Positions 1 through 8,436 are shown, counted from the stretch's first letter. The stretch: DNA of 64,000 nucleotides from Streptomyces sp. NRRL F-525 (GCF_000716605.1 NZ_JNXE01000031.1:117721-181720); one strand, 5' to 3'. The notes: a model not told the origin generated them from the letters alone. Numbers and translations are program-made.

Positions 1-28
1 CGTCATGTTCGGCGTGTTGCACGCTCAT
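1..28 (-). CDS. 5' end of a gene running off the left edge
   Basis: A minus-strand ATG at 28 opens nine codons (MSVQHAEHD) before the window edge. GAGGGG lies about nine bases upstream of that ATG, which is good Streptomyces ribosome-binding spacing. Only the start is visible, so no function can be given; the reading could also be chance. Confidence 0.3.
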
Positions 29-101
29 GCCGCTGTTCCCCTCGTGGCGTCGCTGGTCTGGACTCTAGCGCGCATCCCGACCGCGTCTCGTGCGGACAGA
101 C

Positions 102-131
102 AAGGGGGCGTCCTCATCGGGACGCCCCCTT
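102..131. terminator. GC-rich hairpin, possible terminator
   Basis: Eleven-base perfect arms (AAGGGGGCGTC / GACGCCCCCTT) with an eight-base loop, followed on the plus strand by TTGT. It looks like a rho-independent terminator, yet it sits between two apparently divergent starts (28 minus and 192 plus). It may instead be a leader structure, or the leftmost gene call may be wrong. Confidence 0.5.
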
Positions 132-191
132 TGTGCGGGCATATGCTGAATTCGTCCACCCGCGCACGCCAACCCAGAGAAGGTGACTGCG

Positions 192-482
192 ATGCGCATG
201 ATGCTGAAAGCGTCCATGGACACGGAGAAGGGGAACGACGCCATCCGGAACGGGACTCTCGGGAAGCTGATGCAGGAGACCCTGGAGCAGATCAAGCCCG
301 AGGCGGCCTACTTCACCGCCGAGGACGGCAAGCGGACCGCGTTCCTGTTCTTCGATCTGAAGGACCCCTCCGACATCCCGTCGATCAGTGAGCCGCTCTT
401 CCTCAACCTGGGTGCCGAGTTGACCTACACCCCGGTGATGAACCCGGAGGAGGTCGAGGCCGGTCTCGGCAAGATTCGTTAG
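192..482 (+). CDS. small conserved hypothetical protein (DUF3303-like)
   Basis: A 96-residue protein beginning MRMMLKASMDT, if the ATG at 192 is used; AGAAGG lies about eight bases upstream. A GTG at 183 is in frame but would overlap that binding site. There is no signal peptide or membrane segment. The pattern of an N-terminal beta strand with a central helix and 'AAYFTAEDGKRTAFLFFDL' suggests a small alpha/beta dimeric-barrel fold like the DUF3303-type proteins of actinobacteria, but no catalytic residues are recognised. It ends five bases before the convergent tautomerase gene. Confidence 0.75.
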   Translation: MRMMLKASMDTEKGNDAIRNGTLGKLMQETLEQIKPEAAYFTAEDGKRTAFLFFDLKDPSDIPSISEPLFLNLGAELTYTPVMNPEEVEAGLGKIR

Positions 483-486
483 GCGC

Positions 487-702
487 TCATTCCTGCGGTG
501 TTCCCTGGATCTTGGCCAGGGTCAGGACGCCGCCGCCGATACCCCAACCCGCGTCGGCGACCTCTTCCACCAGGACGAGGGTGGTGGCGCGGGCGCCGTC
601 GCCGAAGATCTCGGCGTACAGGTCGGTGGTGCGCGTGATGATCTGCTCCTTCTGCTCCGCGGTGAGGGCGCCGGCGGGGACCTTGAAGTTCGCGAAAGGC
701 AT
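487..702 (-). CDS. 4-oxalocrotonate tautomerase family protein
   Basis: A 71-residue protein starting MPFANFKVPAG. The proline exposed after removal of Met1 is the catalytic base of the tautomerase superfamily, and 70 residues is the standard length of the short (4-OT) subgroup. The rest follows the beta-alpha-beta pattern, with 'LTAEQKEQIITRTTDLYAEIF' as the long helix and a 'VLVEEV' strand. Members act as hexamers on enol/keto or dehalogenation substrates; the substrate here cannot be told. AAAGAG lies just upstream of the ATG at 702. A longer minus-strand reading exists but runs antisense through the next gene. It is divergent from the XRE regulator at 835, which may control it. Confidence 0.85.
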   Translation of the reverse strand: MPFANFKVPAGALTAEQKEQIITRTTDLYAEIFGDGARATTLVLVEEVADAGWGIGGGVLTLAKIQGTPQE

Positions 703-769
703 GGTGTTCTCTTTCGTAGTGCCGTGTGGGTATGGGGCAAGCCTGCGTCCGCGGCGGCCCCCCGGCCAG

Positions 770-802
770 GGCTGAGCCCACCCAGGGGTTGGCAGCCCCT
801 GG
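770..802. promoter_or_regulatory. inverted repeats in the tautomerase/XRE divergent region
   Basis: Two small inverted repeats lie between the divergent starts: GGGCT-G-AGCCC at 770-780 and CCAGGGG-N7-CCCCTGG at 782-802. Position and symmetry suit operator sites for the regulator encoded at 835, but no sequence comparison was possible. Confidence 0.35.
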
Positions 803-834
803 CTCGGACGCCGTAGAGAGGCGACGATGAGACG

Positions 835-1710
835 GTGAACCTTCCCGAGCTCGCGGCGTTCCTGAAGTCCCGGCGTGACCGGGTCCGGCCGGCCGATGTC
901 GGGCTGCCCGTCGGGCCCCGGCGCCGGGTGCCCGGGCTGCGGCGCGAGGAGGTCGCGCAGCTGGCGGGGCTGTCCGCCGACTACTACACCGAGCTGGAGC
1001 GGGGGCGTGGCGCCCAGCCCTCCGCTCAGACCCTGTCCGCGCTCGCCCGCGCGCTGCGGCTGGGCGGTGATCAGCGCGACCATCTGTTCCACCTCGCCGA
1101 CCGGCCGTTGCCCGAGTCGGCGCACGGCGTGGGCGCGCGGCACGTCCAGCCCGCCCTGCTCGGGCTGCTGGACCGGCTGGCCACCACCCCGGCCCAGGTC
1201 ATCACCGACCTGCACGAGACCCTCGTACAGAATGAGCTGGCCGTGGCGCTGCTCGGGCGGGCGCCGGAGCCGCGTGGGCCTGCCACTGGGTTCGCGTACC
1301 GGTGGTTCACCGATCCGGCGTCCCGCGCGGTTTACCCGGCCGAGGATCACGCGCACCACTCACGGGTCTTCGTGGCCGACCTCCAGGCCGTCGCCGCCCG
1401 GCGGAGCCGCGACAGCGAGGTCGCCGGGATGACGGCCGCGCTGCGGCGGCGCAGTGAGGAGTTCGCCGCGCTGTGGGACACCCATGACGTGGGGCTGCGC
1501 CGTACCGATCACAAGCGGATCGTGCACCACACGCTGGGTGTCATCGAGCTGGACTGCCACAGCCTGTTCAGCGAGGACGGTCGGCAGCGCCTGTTGTGGT
1601 TCACCGCCCCGCCCGGCACCGAGGGCGCCGCGCAGCTCGAACTGCTCGGCGTCATCGGTACGCAGGACATGGGGGCGGACGAGAACGCGTCGTCCCGCAC
1701 GCGGCGTTAG
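835..1710 (+). CDS. XRE-family regulator with MmyB-like ligand-binding domain
   Basis: A 291-residue transcription factor. An N-terminal helix-turn-helix (about residues 5-75, with 'LPGLRREEVAQLAGLSADYYTELERG') is followed by an MmyB-like domain from about residue 100 to 275, ending in 'LDCHSLFSEDGRQRLLWFTAPPG'-type strands typical of the family. This family usually represses a neighbouring, often divergent, small-molecule enzyme gene; the tautomerase at 487-702 is the natural candidate. GTG at 835 is preferred: GAGAGG lies upstream, and the ATG at 827 is out of frame and stops after three codons. The 3' end overlaps the convergent next gene by four bases. Confidence 0.88.
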   Translation: MNLPELAAFLKSRRDRVRPADVGLPVGPRRRVPGLRREEVAQLAGLSADYYTELERGRGAQPSAQTLSALARALRLGGDQRDHLFHLADRPLPESAHGVGARHVQPALLGLLDRLATTPAQVITDLHETLVQNELAVALLGRAPEPRGPATGFAYRWFTDPASRAVYPAEDHAHHSRVFVADLQAVAARRSRDSEVAGMTAALRRRSEEFAALWDTHDVGLRRTDHKRIVHHTLGVIELDCHSLFSEDGRQRLLWFTAPPGTEGAAQLELLGVIGTQDMGADENASSRTRR

Positions 1711-2357
1711 CTGAACACGATCATCGAGCCCTGCGCCAGGCTGCGGGTCGCCGCCGCGTGCAGGCCCAGCCACACGTGCCGCTCACGCGCGAACGGGCTG
1801 GGGTCGTACGGTGCGGCCACGGCCGGTTCCTCCAACTCCGTGGGCGCGGCGGGGGGTTCGGGCGTCGCGGGCGGGTTCGCCGGGTCGATGCCGATCGTCG
1901 GGGCCACGAACTCCAGCTCGCGCAGCAGGGTCTGGGACGAGCCCAACGGGCCGCCGCCGGCGAGGAGTTCGTCGTTCGAGAGCGGGTGCGGGAAGTCGAC
2001 GGGGACGTAGGCGCCCGCGTGGTCGTAGTGCCAGACCAGGTGGGACTGCTGGGCCGTGGTCTCGAACATCTCCAGGAGCTGTTCGTAGTCGCCGCCCAAG
2101 TCGTCGACCGGCGTCACCGGGAGACCGCAGACCTGGAGGAGGTAGGCCCGGCGCAGGAAGTGCAGCGCGTCGTAGTCGAAGCCCGCGACCGGGGCGACCT
2201 CGCCGGACAGGCCCGGCATGTACTGGTACACCGGCACCGGGGGGAGCCCGGCCTCGGCCAACAGGGAGTTGTAGAGCGCGAGTTCCTCGGCGAACGGATT
2301 GTCGGGGGTGTGGCACAACACGTCGACGAGCGGGACCAGCCACAGGTCACAGGCCAA
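1707..2357 (-). CDS. conserved hypothetical protein
   Basis: A 216-residue soluble protein, starting at a TTG (2357) with a strong GAGGAG seven bases upstream. It contains an acidic, tyrosine-rich middle (for example 'GGDYEQLLEMFETTAQQSHLVWHYDHAGAY') and a proline-rich linker near residue 165. No catalytic motif, signal peptide or membrane segment is visible. Its codon use is like its neighbours. Function unknown; it is tail-to-tail with the XRE regulator. Confidence 0.7.
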   Translation of the reverse strand: MACDLWLVPLVDVLCHTPDNPFAEELALYNSLLAEAGLPPVPVYQYMPGLSGEVAPVAGFDYDALHFLRRAYLLQVCGLPVTPVDDLGGDYEQLLEMFETTAQQSHLVWHYDHAGAYVPVDFPHPLSNDELLAGGGPLGSSQTLLRELEFVAPTIGIDPANPPATPEPPAAPTELEEPAVAAPYDPSPFARERHVWLGLHAAATRSLAQGSMIVFS

Positions 2358-2447
2358 AAGGGGGCTCCTCGGTTACTCGCTGCGCATCGTGGATCTCGCA
2401 TGGTGGTCAGGCAAGAGTAGGGGGAAGAGTAGTCGGTGCGGCCCGGG

Positions 2448-4940
2448 TCAGCTCCCCTCGTGCAGGTCCCATACCCACACGCCGTCCACCCACTTACCGG
2501 GTTTGCCGACCAGCTTTTCCACAGCGGTGCGGAGCTTGTCGTCGTTGGGCTGTGGCGCGACCACCAGCGCCCCCGCGCGCCAGAACGCGAAGTCGGCCTT
2601 GGCCTGCGCCCGCCAGTTCTTGCCGATGGTGGGGATGACGCCGGTGTAGCGGACGTCACGCAGCATGTTGGAGGTGTAGCGGGGCGAGGCGCCGTAGATG
2701 CCGATGCGGTCGTCGCCGTAGGGACCGTTGAAGTAGCCGCCCGGCATCTTGAAGCCGAGGCCGGACGCCGTCTGCCAGTGCAGGGGCTCCGCCGAGCCGG
2801 GGTCGGCCAGCGGGACCGGGACGATGGATTCACCGGCGCGGACGTACGACTTGTAGGTGCCGTCCGTGAAGAAGGCCGGTACGGCGGCCCGGTCCACGGC
2901 CTTCAGGGGCGCCGGGATGATCGGGATCAGGGCCATGCACACGGCCAGGAGACCCACGTACTGCGTGCCGAGCCGGCGCGTCGCCGCCAGCTTGTCGACC
3001 GCGATCGCCAGCAGCATGCCCAGCGCCGGTGCGCAGATCATCGCGACCCGGCCCTCGATCACCGACTCGAAGAGCGGCTTGTGGGCGAGCAGGGCCCAGG
3101 GGCCCGGGTAGATCGTGTCCGTGAGCGGGATGCGGATCTTGGGGCCCATGGAGAGGATCGCGGCCGCGATCGCGGTGAACGCCAGCGCCTTGACGAGGGC
3201 GTGCTCCCACAGCCGTACGACGACGGCGAAGGCGAGGGCGACGAGCGGCCAGCCGTAGAAGGCGTTCTGCTCGGTGGGGTTGAGGGAGAGGGAGTTCGCG
3301 CGGACCTCGTTGCCCGCGATCAGGGAGCGTTCGGCGAAGGAGAGCAGGGCGAGCGGGCTGTTGCCGGCGTTGTCGCCGTGCAGGACGCTCTTGTAGCTCT
3401 GCGGGCCCATGAACTGGTAGTAGAGCGGGATCAGGATGATCGGCGCGCAGACCCCGGCCGCGATGCCCAGGCCCTTCAGCAGGGGGCGGCAGGACGCCCG
3501 GACGACCTCCCTGTTGAGGACGCCGTAGGACGCGGCGAACAGGACCATGCCGATCGACGCGAGGAGGAGCGGTTCCTCGCCGAGGAAGATCTGGTAGGCC
3601 GCCATCACGCCGAGCACGACGCCGTCGCGGACGACCCGGGTGCCCGCGCACAGGCGCAGGGCGCGGTCGATGATCAGCGGGATCATGAAGAGGATGACGA
3701 AGTTCGGGTGCGCGTTGGCGTGGCTGACCATCGGCGGGGCGAAGGCCGCCAGCGAGGCGCCGACGAAGGCCGCGGCCCGTTGCCGTACGACGCGCTTCAC
3801 GATCAGCCAGTACCAGGCGGCGGCCGTGGCCGCGAGGCCGAGCGCCATGCAGACGCTGAGCGAGACCGCCGGGCCGGCCAGCAGGGTGAGGGGCGCGAAG
3901 GGGACCGACAGGCCCAGCATGACCGTGTTGGCCATGAGGTTCACGCCGTCGGGGAAGCCCTGGAGGTTCGAGAAGAACGGGTTGTGGAGGTGGGCCACGT
4001 TGTCGGCCGTGACCGCGAAGAACCACTCCCACTGGTTCTGGTCCTGGAGCGAGTCCTCCAGGTAGCGGTGGTTCGGGTCGAAGAAGCGGCCCGAGTAGAG
4101 GGCGACCGACATGAGGAGGAAGAGGACGACGACCAGGAGGTCGACCGGGCGCAGGGAGCGGGCGCGGAGGCGGCCGAGTTCGGTGAGGACCTTGGCGTAG
4201 TCGAGGGGCCGTACCTTCGAGCCGGACTGGTGGGACCAGCGCACCGGGACCTCGGCGACCTCCCAGTCCGCGCGGCGGAAGTGCTGGAGGACCTCCACGT
4301 CGATGCCCCAGCCGTTGATCCGGGAGGCGGCGAAGGCCTCGCGGGCGCGGTCGCCCTCGAACAGCTTGAAGCCGCACTGGGTGTCGCGTATGCCGGGCAC
4401 CGCGGCCTGGCGTATGAGGAAGTTGCCCGCGCGGCCCAGGAGTTCGCGTATCGGGTGCTGGTGGCTCTCTATCGTCGCGCCCGGCGCGGCCCGGGAGCCG
4501 ATCGCGGCCGCGCGGCCCTCGCTCAGCTCCTTGTCGAGCTTCTCCAACTCCTCGATAGGCGCGGCCAGATCGGCATCCGTGACCAGCACCCGGCGCCCGC
4601 GCGAGGCGGCGACCCCGAGGCGCAGGGCGTGGCCCTTGCCGCGGTTGCGGGGGCTGGTGACCACCTGCACCCGCGGATCGGCGCGGGAGGTGACGACCTC
4701 CCGGGTCCCGTCGTCGGAGCCGTCGTCGGCGACGATGATCTCCCAGTCGCCGAAGCGGCCCTCGTTGTCGCCGAGGTACGTGGTGATCGCGTCGAGGGTC
4801 GGCCCGAGCCGTCGTTCCTCGTTGTAGGCGGGCACGACGACACTGAGGTCCACGACGCCGACACTGGGGTCCACGGAGGAACTGGTGGGGTCCACGGAGG
4901 CACTGTCCACGGCCGGAGCGGCCCTTTCCGGTCCGGTCAC
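2448..4940 (-). CDS. GT2 glycosyltransferase with multispanning C-terminal domain
   Basis: 830 residues when started at the GTG at 4940, which overlaps the upstream gntR stop (GTGA). Residues about 30-270 are a GT-A, family 2 domain of the dolichyl/polyprenyl-phosphate sugar transferase type: 'VVVPAYNEERRL', 'ADDGSDDGT' near 71-79, and the metal-binding DAD at 122-124. Then come about ten or more hydrophobic segments (roughly 300-680) and a C-terminal soluble part. The layout resembles membrane glycosyltransferases that load a sugar on polyprenyl phosphate and transfer it outside, but the acceptor is unknown. It is probably co-transcribed with gntR. A GT2 domain joined to a GT39/GT83-like membrane part is uncommon but known in actinobacteria. 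Confidence 0.82.
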   Translation of the reverse strand: MTGPERAAPAVDSASVDPTSSSVDPSVGVVDLSVVVPAYNEERRLGPTLDAITTYLGDNEGRFGDWEIIVADDGSDDGTREVVTSRADPRVQVVTSPRNRGKGHALRLGVAASRGRRVLVTDADLAAPIEELEKLDKELSEGRAAAIGSRAAPGATIESHQHPIRELLGRAGNFLIRQAAVPGIRDTQCGFKLFEGDRAREAFAASRINGWGIDVEVLQHFRRADWEVAEVPVRWSHQSGSKVRPLDYAKVLTELGRLRARSLRPVDLLVVVLFLLMSVALYSGRFFDPNHRYLEDSLQDQNQWEWFFAVTADNVAHLHNPFFSNLQGFPDGVNLMANTVMLGLSVPFAPLTLLAGPAVSLSVCMALGLAATAAAWYWLIVKRVVRQRAAAFVGASLAAFAPPMVSHANAHPNFVILFMIPLIIDRALRLCAGTRVVRDGVVLGVMAAYQIFLGEEPLLLASIGMVLFAASYGVLNREVVRASCRPLLKGLGIAAGVCAPIILIPLYYQFMGPQSYKSVLHGDNAGNSPLALLSFAERSLIAGNEVRANSLSLNPTEQNAFYGWPLVALAFAVVVRLWEHALVKALAFTAIAAAILSMGPKIRIPLTDTIYPGPWALLAHKPLFESVIEGRVAMICAPALGMLLAIAVDKLAATRRLGTQYVGLLAVCMALIPIIPAPLKAVDRAAVPAFFTDGTYKSYVRAGESIVPVPLADPGSAEPLHWQTASGLGFKMPGGYFNGPYGDDRIGIYGASPRYTSNMLRDVRYTGVIPTIGKNWRAQAKADFAFWRAGALVVAPQPNDDKLRTAVEKLVGKPGKWVDGVWVWDLHEGS

Positions 4941-5641
4941 CGGGCGGCCAGCCGCTCGATGAGGTCGAGGGAGTGCGTGTTGTACGCGAGGACGATCGAG
5001 CGCGCGGCCGGGGTGTCGCGGCGCGCCAGGGCATCGACCAGTTCGGTGTGCTCGGACCACAGGCGGCCGCGCAGATCGCTCAGCCGGCGCAGATGCTGCA
5101 CGGTGCACACCCAGGACTGGACGCGCAGCCGGTGCAGGAAGTCGCCGAGGTAGGGGTTGCCGAACATGGCGCTCAACTCGCGCCAGAAGCGCAGGTCGTA
5201 GCCGATCAGCACGGTGAGGTCACCGGCGTCGGCGGCGCGCTGCGCCTCCTCGCCGCGGCGGCGGACCCCGGCGAGCGCGGCGACCGTACGGGGGTCCTCG
5301 GTGCGGTCGAAGACGGGGTGGCCGCCGGCCAGGGCCAGGAACATGCCCTCGGTGACCAGGGCGCGGGCCTCGATCATCCCGCGGTGGTCGGCCACCGAGT
5401 ACTCGTGGACGCGGAAGCCGCGGTGCTGGTCGGCTTCCAGGAGTCCCTGCGCGGAGAGATCGACGAGCGCTTCCCGGACCGGAGTCGCGGAGACGCCGTA
5501 CTGCTCGGCGATCTCCTTCACCGTGAACTCCTGACCGGGCTGGAGCCGGCCCGCCAGGACCTCGTCGCGCAACGCGTCGGCGATCTGCTGCCGCAGGGTG
5601 CTGCGGGTCACGGCGCCGCTGCCGCTGCTTCCTCCGGGCAT
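4937..5641 (-). CDS. GntR-family (FCD/FadR-type) transcriptional regulator
   Basis: 234 residues from the ATG at 5641; an upstream GAGGGA supports this over a further in-frame ATG at 5698. The N-terminal winged helix reads 'LRQQIADALRDEVLAGRL' and 'GVSATPVREALVDL', the classic GntR recognition pattern. The C-terminal half is an all-helical FCD domain that binds small carboxylates, usually with a metal ('DLRFWRELSAMFGNPYLGDFLHRLR'). It overlaps the start of the glycosyltransferase gene, so the two form an operon. A palindrome lies just upstream and is a likely autoregulatory site. Confidence 0.92.
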   Translation of the reverse strand: MPGGSSGSGAVTRSTLRQQIADALRDEVLAGRLQPGQEFTVKEIAEQYGVSATPVREALVDLSAQGLLEADQHRGFRVHEYSVADHRGMIEARALVTEGMFLALAGGHPVFDRTEDPRTVAALAGVRRRGEEAQRAADAGDLTVLIGYDLRFWRELSAMFGNPYLGDFLHRLRVQSWVCTVQHLRRLSDLRGRLWSEHTELVDALARRDTPAARSIVLAYNTHSLDLIERLAAR

Positions 5642-5677
5642 CGTCGGGGCGTCTCCCTCGTCGCGTTCGATGGCGTA

Positions 5678-5695
5678 CTCGTATATGTCTACGAG
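5678..5695. promoter_or_regulatory. probable GntR operator palindrome
   Basis: CTCGTA-TATGTC-TACGAG: six-base perfect arms around a six-base centre, 37 bases upstream of the preferred gntR start. FCD-type GntR regulators commonly bind short GT..AC palindromes, so autoregulation is the simplest reading. Confidence 0.55.
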
Positions 5696-5783
5696 CACGC
5701 CACCTTACGCGTTCGGGTTCCCCTCTTGCCCGGATGCGGGCACCAGTTGAACGGACCCGCCCATTCCGGGTGCTAAGAGGTGT

Positions 5784-5797
5784 ATTCGGCGCCGAAT
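5784..5797. repeat. 14-bp perfect palindrome
   Basis: ATTCGGCGCCGAAT reads the same on both strands. It sits between the 3' end of the aminotransferase gene and the gntR operator. It is too short to be a convincing terminator; it may be a second operator or chance. Confidence 0.35.
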
Positions 5798-5808
5798 TAC
5801 CCGCTGTT

Positions 5809-7164
5809 TTACGCGGTGAATTCGTCCGCGACGGAGAGCGCCGCGTCGAGAGCCGCGAGCCCTTCCTTCAGCTCGGCCTCACTCACATTGAGCGGCGGGA
5901 CGACATGCGTCCGGTTCATGTTGATGAAGGGCCACAGCCCCTGCTGCTTCGCGGCGCCCCCGAATGCGGCCATCGCCGCGTTCGCCTCACCGGCCGCGTT
6001 GTACGGCACCAGCGGCTCGCGCGTCTCCCGGTCCTTCACCAGCTCCAGCGCCCAGAACATCCCGACGCCCCGCACCTCGCCGATGCTCGGGTGCCGCTCG
6101 GCCAGCGCGCGCAGCGCGGGCTCGACGACGGTCGTACCGAGGGACTTCGCGTTCTCCACGACGCCCTCCTCGGCCATGACGTTGATCGTCGCGACGGCCG
6201 CCGCACAGGCCAACGGGTGCCCGGAGTACGTCAGCCCGCCCGGGTAGGGCCGCTTGCCGAAGGTGTCCGCGATCGCGCCGGAGATGGCGACACCGCCGAG
6301 CGGCACATAGCCGGAGTTCACGCCCTTCGCGAAGGTCATCAGGTCCGGTACGACGTCGAACAGATCGGCCGCGAACCATTCACCGGTCCGCCCGAACCCG
6401 GCCATCACCTCGTCCAGGATGAAGACGATCCCGTACTTGTCGCAGATCTCACGGACCCCGGCGAGATAACCGGGCGGCGGCACCATGATCCCGGCGGTCC
6501 CGGGAACGGTCTCCAGGACGATCGCGGCGATCGTCGCGGGCCCCTCGAAGGCGATCGTCGTCTCCAGGTGCTCCAGCGCGCGCTCGCACTCCTGCGCCTC
6601 GGTCTCGGCGTAGAAACGGGACCGGTACAGGAAGGGCGCCCAGAAGTGCACGACCCCGGCGGTGGCGCTGTCGCTGGCCCAACGGCGGGGATCGCCGGTG
6701 AGGTTGATCGCCTGCTGCGTACCGCCGTGGTACGAGCGGTACGCCGACATCACCTTCGGCCGCCCGGTGTGCAGCCGGGCCATACGGGTCGCGTGCTCTA
6801 CGGCATCGGCGCCACCGTTGGTGAAGAAGATCTTGTCCAGGTCGCCGGGGGTCCGCTCGGCGATGAGCCGGGCCGCCTCGGACCGGGCCTCGATCGCGAA
6901 CGCGGGCGCGAAGGTGGTGAGGGTCGCGGCCTGCTCCTGGATCGCGGCGACGACCTTCGGGTGCTGGTACCCGATGTTCGTGTAGACGAGCCCGCTGGTG
7001 AAGTCCAGGTAGCGCTTGCCGTCGTAGTCCCAGAAGTACGACCCCTCCGCGCCGGCCACGGCGAGCGGGTCGATGAGCTCCTGCGCGGACCAGGAGTGGA
7101 ACACGTGCGCACGGTCCGCGGCCTTCACGGCGGCGCCGGCCTGGGGGTTGGGCTGAGGGGTCAT
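5809..7164 (-). CDS. class III PLP-dependent aminotransferase
   Basis: 451 residues from the ATG at 7164. It shows the class III hallmarks: 'FTNGGADAVEHATRMAR' for the phosphate cup, 'FILDEVMAGFGRTG' with the cofactor-contacting aspartate, and the Schiff-base lysine in 'FAKGVNSG' at about residue 280. Overall it resembles omega-amino acid-pyruvate or beta-alanine/taurine-type aminotransferases, transferring an amino group from an amine or omega-amino acid to pyruvate or another keto acid. The substrate cannot be fixed from sequence. It is cytosolic, with no signal peptide. Binding-site support for the start is weak. It is divergent from the DJ-1/marR pair and could share their MarR-controlled region. 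Confidence 0.9.
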   Translation of the reverse strand: MTPQPNPQAGAAVKAADRAHVFHSWSAQELIDPLAVAGAEGSYFWDYDGKRYLDFTSGLVYTNIGYQHPKVVAAIQEQAATLTTFAPAFAIEARSEAARLIAERTPGDLDKIFFTNGGADAVEHATRMARLHTGRPKVMSAYRSYHGGTQQAINLTGDPRRWASDSATAGVVHFWAPFLYRSRFYAETEAQECERALEHLETTIAFEGPATIAAIVLETVPGTAGIMVPPPGYLAGVREICDKYGIVFILDEVMAGFGRTGEWFAADLFDVVPDLMTFAKGVNSGYVPLGGVAISGAIADTFGKRPYPGGLTYSGHPLACAAAVATINVMAEEGVVENAKSLGTTVVEPALRALAERHPSIGEVRGVGMFWALELVKDRETREPLVPYNAAGEANAAMAAFGGAAKQQGLWPFINMNRTHVVPPLNVSEAELKEGLAALDAALSVADEFTA

Positions 7165-7273
7165 GCGGGTGAGCGTAAATGTCCGCGATGCGGAAGCGGT
7201 ATCGGCGTCCTGTCTGTGGTCGGGAGGTTTCCGCGACAGGTTGTCCACCCGGTTGTGGGGTGCGCGGTAGGCG

Positions 7274-7324
7274 TTGCCGAGCGACCCTAACGACAGTATG
7301 CTGTCAATAAAGCAGCATCCTGTC
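7274..7324 (+). promoter_or_regulatory. promoter with tandem MarR-type operators
   Basis: A -35 like TTGCCG (7274-7279) and a -10 like TATGCT (7297-7302) are exactly 17 bases apart. Over the -10 lies GACAG-TATG-CTGTC (7292-7305); 19 bases on, centre to centre, is a second imperfect copy, AGCAG-CATC-CTGTC (7311-7324). Two dyads on the same face spacing, in front of an operon that ends with a marR gene, suggest autoregulation. Confidence 0.6.
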
Positions 7325-7342
7325 ATAGTGGCTGGAGGAGTC

Positions 7343-7960
7343 ATGAGCAGCAGCGGCACCCGCAAGCCCGTGCACCTCGCCGTGTACGACACCCTCGCCG
7401 ACTGGGAGACGGGGCATACGACCGCCCACCTCGCCCGCGCCGGGTACGGGATCCGGACGGTCGGGCCGACCCGCGGGCCGGTGGTCAGCATCGGCGGCCT
7501 GCGCGTCGAACCGGACCTGGCGCTGGCCGACGTACGGCCGGAGGACAGTTCGCTCCTGATCCTCCCGGGCGCCGATCTGTGGGACACGGGGGACGACCTC
7601 GCCCCCTTCGCCCGTACGGCACGGGAGTTCCTCGACGCCGGTGTCCCCGTCGCCGCGATCTGCGGGGCGACCGCCGGGCTCGCGCGCGAGGGGCTGCTGG
7701 ACGACCGGGACCACACCGGCGCGGTCTCCTTCTATCTGGCGGCCACCGGGTACGGCGGCGGCGAACGGTACGTCGACGCGGACGCGGTGACCGACGGCAA
7801 CCTGGTCACCGCCGGTCCCACCGAGCCCGTCGCCTTCGCACGGGAGGTCTTCCGGCTGCTCGGGGTGTACGAGGGCGAGGTGCTCGACGCGTGGTACCGC
7901 CTGTTCCACGACTCGGACGCGGAGGCGTACGGCGTCCTCCAGAAGGCCGGCGTGCTGTGA
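7343..7960 (+). CDS. DJ-1/PfpI family protein
   Basis: 205 residues, ATG at 7343 with GGAGGA just upstream. It has a class I glutamine amidotransferase-like fold with the nucleophile elbow 'AAICGATAG' placing Cys107 at the reactive position, and an acidic residue near the start of the first strand as in DJ-1. Such proteins include glyoxalase-like enzymes, isonitrile hydratases and stress chaperones; which activity applies here is unclear. Its stop overlaps the marR start (GTGA), so the two are translationally coupled. This pairing suggests a MarR-sensed electrophile or aldehyde stress response. Confidence 0.9.
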   Translation: MSSSGTRKPVHLAVYDTLADWETGHTTAHLARAGYGIRTVGPTRGPVVSIGGLRVEPDLALADVRPEDSSLLILPGADLWDTGDDLAPFARTAREFLDAGVPVAAICGATAGLAREGLLDDRDHTGAVSFYLAATGYGGGERYVDADAVTDGNLVTAGPTEPVAFAREVFRLLGVYEGEVLDAWYRLFHDSDAEAYGVLQKAGVL

Positions 7961-8436
7961 GCCGTGAGCGTCAGGAACTGCTCAGCCGCAGCGCCCTCGG
8001 GGTGTTCCGGCTGAACGGCCAATTCCTCGCCGTGGCCGAGGAGTTGGCGCGTCCCGCCGGTCTCACCGCCGCCTGGTGGCAGGTCCTGGGCGCGGTCCTC
8101 GGCGAGCCGCTGCCGGTCTCCGGGATCGCCCGGGCGATGGGCATCACCCGGCAGAGCGTCCAGCGCATCGCCGACCTGCTGGTGGAACGGGGGCTGGCCG
8201 AGTACCGGGCCAACCCCGCCCACCGGCGCGCCAAGCTGCTGGCACCCACGGGGGAGGGGCGGGCGGCGATCGCGCGGGTGAGCCCGGGGCATACGGCGTA
8301 CGCGGACCGCCTGGCGGAGGTGCTCGGCGAGGCACGGCTCGCGGAGGCGGTGGAGGTGCTGGAGGGGTTGTCGGCGGTGCTGGACGAACTCGGTCCGCCC
8401 GGTGACCAGGACGGCTCGGCCGTTACGGAACCGTAG
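7957..8436 (+). CDS. MarR-family transcriptional regulator
   Basis: 159 residues from the GTG at 7957. A central winged helix ('VSGIARAMGITRQSVQRIADLLVERGLAEYRANPAHRRAKLLAPTGEG' region, residues about 45-95) is flanked by dimerisation helices. The wing and recognition helix match the MarR pattern. It is coupled to the DJ-1 gene and most likely represses both through the two dyads at 7292-7324. No conserved sensing cysteine is evident in this protein, so it may respond to a ligand. Confidence 0.9.
   Translation: MSRERQELLSRSALGVFRLNGQFLAVAEELARPAGLTAAWWQVLGAVLGEPLPVSGIARAMGITRQSVQRIADLLVERGLAEYRANPAHRRAKLLAPTGEGRAAIARVSPGHTAYADRLAEVLGEARLAEAVEVLEGLSAVLDELGPPGDQDGSAVTEP

Noticed and set aside
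2436..5153. Long plus-strand frame opposite the glycosyltransferase gene
   Set aside because: Antisense shadow; the minus strand encodes clear GT2 motifs and membrane helices.
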